DNA from: Peribacillus huizhouensis | GTDB lineage: Bacteria > Bacillota > Bacilli > Bacillales > DSM-1321 | NCBI RefSeq assembly: GCF_014138605.1 | Contig: NZ_JACJHX010000007.1 | Coordinates: 62,001 to 126,000, forward strand | DNA: 64,000 nucleotides | Reading direction: 5' to 3' | Shown here: one piece after another, positions 61,685 to 64,000 of the stretch | Position numbering within the stretch: position 1 is the stretch's first letter | Layout: each line of letters opens with the position of its first letter | Position numbers and translations under genes: made by a program | Notes under the pieces: model-generated | Databases searched by the model: none | What the model was told of the DNA's origin: nothing | What the model saw: only the letters and a program-made list of their open reading frames with translations

Positions 61685-61698
61685 AATAGGGGTGCGGG

Positions 61699-62562
61699 AT
61701 GAACGAAAAGAAACGAAAAATATTAATCGCTGCAATGAAACTTTTTTCAAAAACAAGCTTTCACCAAACTTCCATGCAGCAAATTGCTGACGTTTGCGGA
61801 GTCTCCAAAGGAAGCTTATATACTCATTTCAAATCAAAAGAAGAACTCTTGTCGGAGATTTTTTCATATTATTATCATGTGCTAAGTCAACAAATGGCTG
61901 CAGAAGAAACGAAAGTTGATTCAGCCAAAGAAGCCTTTATTCGTGAAATTGCTATTCGACTTCGACATTACTGTGAATTTCACGAGTTTTTTAAAATGCA
62001 AATGAATGAAGTTAGAGGGCTTGAAGACCCATCACTCAATCAATTTGTACACCAAGAACATACCAAACTGCTCCAAAAAACAGAAAAAGGTATCGTGCTA
62101 GTCTTTGGGCAAGAAGTAGCACCATATGCGACCGATTTAACGGCCACTTTAAAAGGTATGTTAATTACTTATGTACGAGGGATTATTGAGCATGGAAAGA
62201 AGTGTGACCTTAATGAGCTTGCTCGTTTTCTATTTCTCCAACTTGATGCGATTGTTCACACATTCATCGATAAAAAACCTAACCCGTTTTTTATCACCTC
62301 GCCTTTGCAATCACAGCCAAAAGAAACTACTCACCCACTATATATTGTCAGGAAAATGAAAGAAGCGATCGCCTCTTTTACAGAAGATATTCTTATTGAA
62401 TCTGTGGACATTTTAGAAAAAGAACTTTTAGAAATAAAACCACGTGCCGCTGTTTTATCAGGAATGATCCACAATTTGAAAGCAAGCAGTACCCTTTTCG
62501 AGCTTGCAACAGAGCTGGAAAAAACGATAAATCAAATGCCTATTACCACATTAAATAAATAG
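61699..62562 (+). CDS. TetR-family repressor
   Basis: A 287-residue regulator. The N-terminal DNA-binding domain is clear (ILIAAMKLFSKTSFHQTSMQ, IADVCGVSKGSLYTHFKSKE). The C-terminal ligand domain is long for the family, about 230 residues, ending in a helix (FELATELEKTINQMP). It is 26 bases upstream of an MFS exporter and follows a double operator, so it most likely represses itself and the exporter until a drug or metabolite binds. Confidence 0.88.
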   Translation: MNEKKRKILIAAMKLFSKTSFHQTSMQQIADVCGVSKGSLYTHFKSKEELLSEIFSYYYHVLSQQMAAEETKVDSAKEAFIREIAIRLRHYCEFHEFFKMQMNEVRGLEDPSLNQFVHQEHTKLLQKTEKGIVLVFGQEVAPYATDLTATLKGMLITYVRGIIEHGKKCDLNELARFLFLQLDAIVHTFIDKKPNPFFITSPLQSQPKETTHPLYIVRKMKEAIASFTEDILIESVDILEKELLEIKPRAAVLSGMIHNLKASSTLFELATELEKTINQMPITTLNK

Positions 62563-62588
62563 AACGTATAAAGAAAGCAGGTTCATAT

Positions 62589-63806
62589 ATGTCCAAAAAA
62601 ACTTTACAACAGTTTCCCCTTCTCATATTGATGGCCAATATGTTTATCGTCATGACAGGAATCGGACTCGTTATTCCGATTATGCCGACGATTATCCATG
62701 ATTTTGGAGCTGGCGGGAAAACCTTTGGTTTCTTAATTGCTACATTCGCTTTAGCCCAATTTATCTTTTCGCCTATTGCCGGTGATTTGTCTGACCGGTT
62801 TGGCAGAAAGAAAATTATAGTATTCGGTTTGATTCTTTTTTCTTTATCGCAATTTATCTTTGCTTTTTCTCAACAGCTCATCCTGCTCTTTATTTCACGG
62901 GCGATTGGAGGGATGGGGGCAGCCTTTTTAATTCCATCCATGATGGCCTTTGTAGCAGATATAACAACTGTAGAGAACCGGGCTAAAGGAATGGGACGTC
63001 TAGGAGCTTCGATGTCACTAGGGTTCGTTGTCGGCCCTGGTATTGGGGGCTTTTTAGCTGCTTTTGGAGTGAAAGCGCCATTTTTCATTGCAGGAGCTGT
63101 TGCCGCTATTGCCGTAATTTTGTCCCTCTTTTTCTTGAAAGAACCAACCCGTTCAGCCATATCCGAACAACCAGCAAAACGAACTTCACTAATCAATCAA
63201 TTGGCTGTTTCCGTAAAAAAACCGTATTTCATCCTTCTACTCATGATGTTTACTCTTTCATTCGGATTGGCAAATTACCAGTCAACCATCAGCTTATTTA
63301 CAGATGTAAAATTTGGGTTCAGTCCATTTGATATATCCATGTTAATGGTCGTTGGCGGTTCGATTGGGGTCATCGTTCAGGCGTTTGTTCTCGATCGAGT
63401 ACTTCATCGATTTGGTGAAGTGCGCGTTATGAATTCAATGCTTGTCGTAACGGCGATTTCCTTAATCAGTCTTTTGTTTGCAACTGGTTTTGTCTCTGTA
63501 TTGATTGTATCCACCTTTTTCTTTATCGCGACATCTTTGGTTCGTCCTGCTATCAATACGACCGTATCAAAAATGGCTGGAAGCGAACAAGGTTTTGCAG
63601 CTGGTATGAACAATGCTTATATGAGTATCGGCAACATGGTCGGCCCTGCACTTGCTGGCGCACTATTTGATATAAACATGGGGCTCCCTTATATTTTTGG
63701 TGCAATTATCATCATTGTGACGTTACTTATTTGCATCAAATGGGCAAACGGTGAGAAAAAGAAACAACAATTAAGAACAGCCAATCATACGAGCTCAGCT
63801 AGATAA
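62589..63806 (+). CDS. MFS multidrug efflux transporter (Bmr/NorA-like)
   Basis: A 405-residue DHA1-type exporter with 12 helices. The motif between helices 2 and 3 is GDLSDRFGRKKIIV, and the antiporter motif C region is GFVVGPGIGGFLA. It should export hydrophobic cations or antibiotics in exchange for protons. Its substrate range cannot be read. It is controlled by the TetR gene in front. Its stop codon TAA is the start of a family-1 repeat. Confidence 0.88.
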   Translation: MSKKTLQQFPLLILMANMFIVMTGIGLVIPIMPTIIHDFGAGGKTFGFLIATFALAQFIFSPIAGDLSDRFGRKKIIVFGLILFSLSQFIFAFSQQLILLFISRAIGGMGAAFLIPSMMAFVADITTVENRAKGMGRLGASMSLGFVVGPGIGGFLAAFGVKAPFFIAGAVAAIAVILSLFFLKEPTRSAISEQPAKRTSLINQLAVSVKKPYFILLLMMFTLSFGLANYQSTISLFTDVKFGFSPFDISMLMVVGGSIGVIVQAFVLDRVLHRFGEVRVMNSMLVVTAISLISLLFATGFVSVLIVSTFFFIATSLVRPAINTTVSKMAGSEQGFAAGMNNAYMSIGNMVGPALAGALFDINMGLPYIFGAIIIIVTLLICIKWANGEKKKQQLRTANHTSSAR

Positions 63807-63930
63807 AGTGAAACTTCCCTTAGTGGTCTTCAAAGGTTTAGATGAACCAATCGGACCTATACGGGCAGTTGGTCCCCACCTATTTTCTTTTAGTATGCTT
63901 AGTCTTACTGCCCGTTGGCAGGGTTAAAGT
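63802..63930 (-). repeat. Family-1 repeat, copy I
   Basis: GATAAAGTGAAACTTCCC, then GGTTTAGATGAACCAATCGG, ACGGGCAGTTGGTCCCCACC, and TACTGCCCGTTGGCAGGG with TTAAAG. The GGGCAGT / ACTGCCC pair forms a hairpin. It overlaps the stop of the MFS gene. Confidence 0.7.
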
Positions 63931-63938
63931 ATGCATCA

Positions 63939-63987
63939 AAAAACCACTCAAGTCTCGCCATAAGGCTAGAGATTCGAGTGGTTTTTG
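63939..63987 (+). terminator. Terminator after the MFS gene
   Basis: AAACCACTC (63941-63949) pairs with GAGTGGTTTTT (63976-63986), extended inward by TCTC/GAGA with mismatches. Confidence 0.8.
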
Positions 63988-64000
63988 AATGAAAAAATTT

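Noticed and set aside
1..64000. CRISPR arrays, tRNA or rRNA genes, prophage genes
   Set aside because: No regularly spaced identical repeats with spacers, no cloverleaf-like or rRNA sequence and no phage structural genes were recognised.

Overview
The window is a low-GC, spore-forming Bacillaceae chromosome segment. Evidence includes mciZ, racA, a gerA-type germination operon, a YjcZ-type spore peptide, a collagen-like spore-surface protein, AAGGAGG-type ribosome binding sites, T-box and TPP leaders, and gene order close (from memory) to the yqi-yqk region of Bacillus subtilis. I cannot name a species. There are no rRNA or tRNA genes, CRISPR arrays or prophage.

Layout. 0-7 kb: nudF (cut by the window edge), mciZ, yqkF, yqkE, yqkD, yqkB, a fluC pair, a YolD-family gene behind a wrecked Y-family polymerase, a GNAT enzyme and a DinB-fold protein. 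7.5-11.6 kb: T-box-controlled amino acid permease, YjcZ peptide, collagen-like protein, secreted thioredoxin-fold protein. 11.6-23.5 kb (minus): a reductive pyrimidine degradation cluster with two unrelated candidate beta-ureidopropionases, dihydropyrimidine dehydrogenase PreT/PreA, dihydropyrimidinase, NCS1 permease, omega-aminotransferase, methylmalonate-semialdehyde dehydrogenase and an unknown 76-residue protein. 24-31 kb: yqjQ, yqjP, T-box-controlled proI, namA, thiolase. 31-36 kb: racA with a consensus sigma-H promoter, and a gerA-type operon. 36-43 kb: TPP riboswitch with tenA-ykoEDC, then a TrpXYZ-like ABC transporter. 43-50 kb: yisP-like gene, rnz, zwf, small genes, an SRPBCC/ArsR pair, DNA polymerase IV. 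50-53 kb: an MFS transporter and a decayed stretch with IS3-type orfA and aldolase fragments. 53-64 kb: yqjE, yqjD, yqjC, prli42, an L,D-transpeptidase, yqjA, artPQR, and a TetR/MFS efflux pair.

The least explained layer is intergenic: at least five families of short, structured, dispersed repeats. Family 1 (TTTATCCCG...GTTTCACTTTAT) has nine copies or fragments, and its end supplies the stop codon of three different genes. Family 2 (GC-rich core) has four copies, two of them lying between a riboswitch terminator and the start codon it controls (proI and tenA). Family 4 hairpins carry GGTCTGACC; families 3 and 5 have two clear copies each. Four short genes were found by eye: mciZ, the YjcZ peptide, a 39-residue membrane peptide beside zwf, and prli42.

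How the genes work together: the pyd cluster should take uracil or thymine in, reduce and open the ring, release ammonia and CO2, and convert the resulting beta-amino acid to acetyl- or propionyl-CoA. The carboxyltransferase YqjD and epimerase YqjC could handle propionyl/methylmalonyl-CoA. Thiamine salvage, proline synthesis and amino acid uptake are under RNA leaders; sporulation and germination genes are scattered between metabolic ones.
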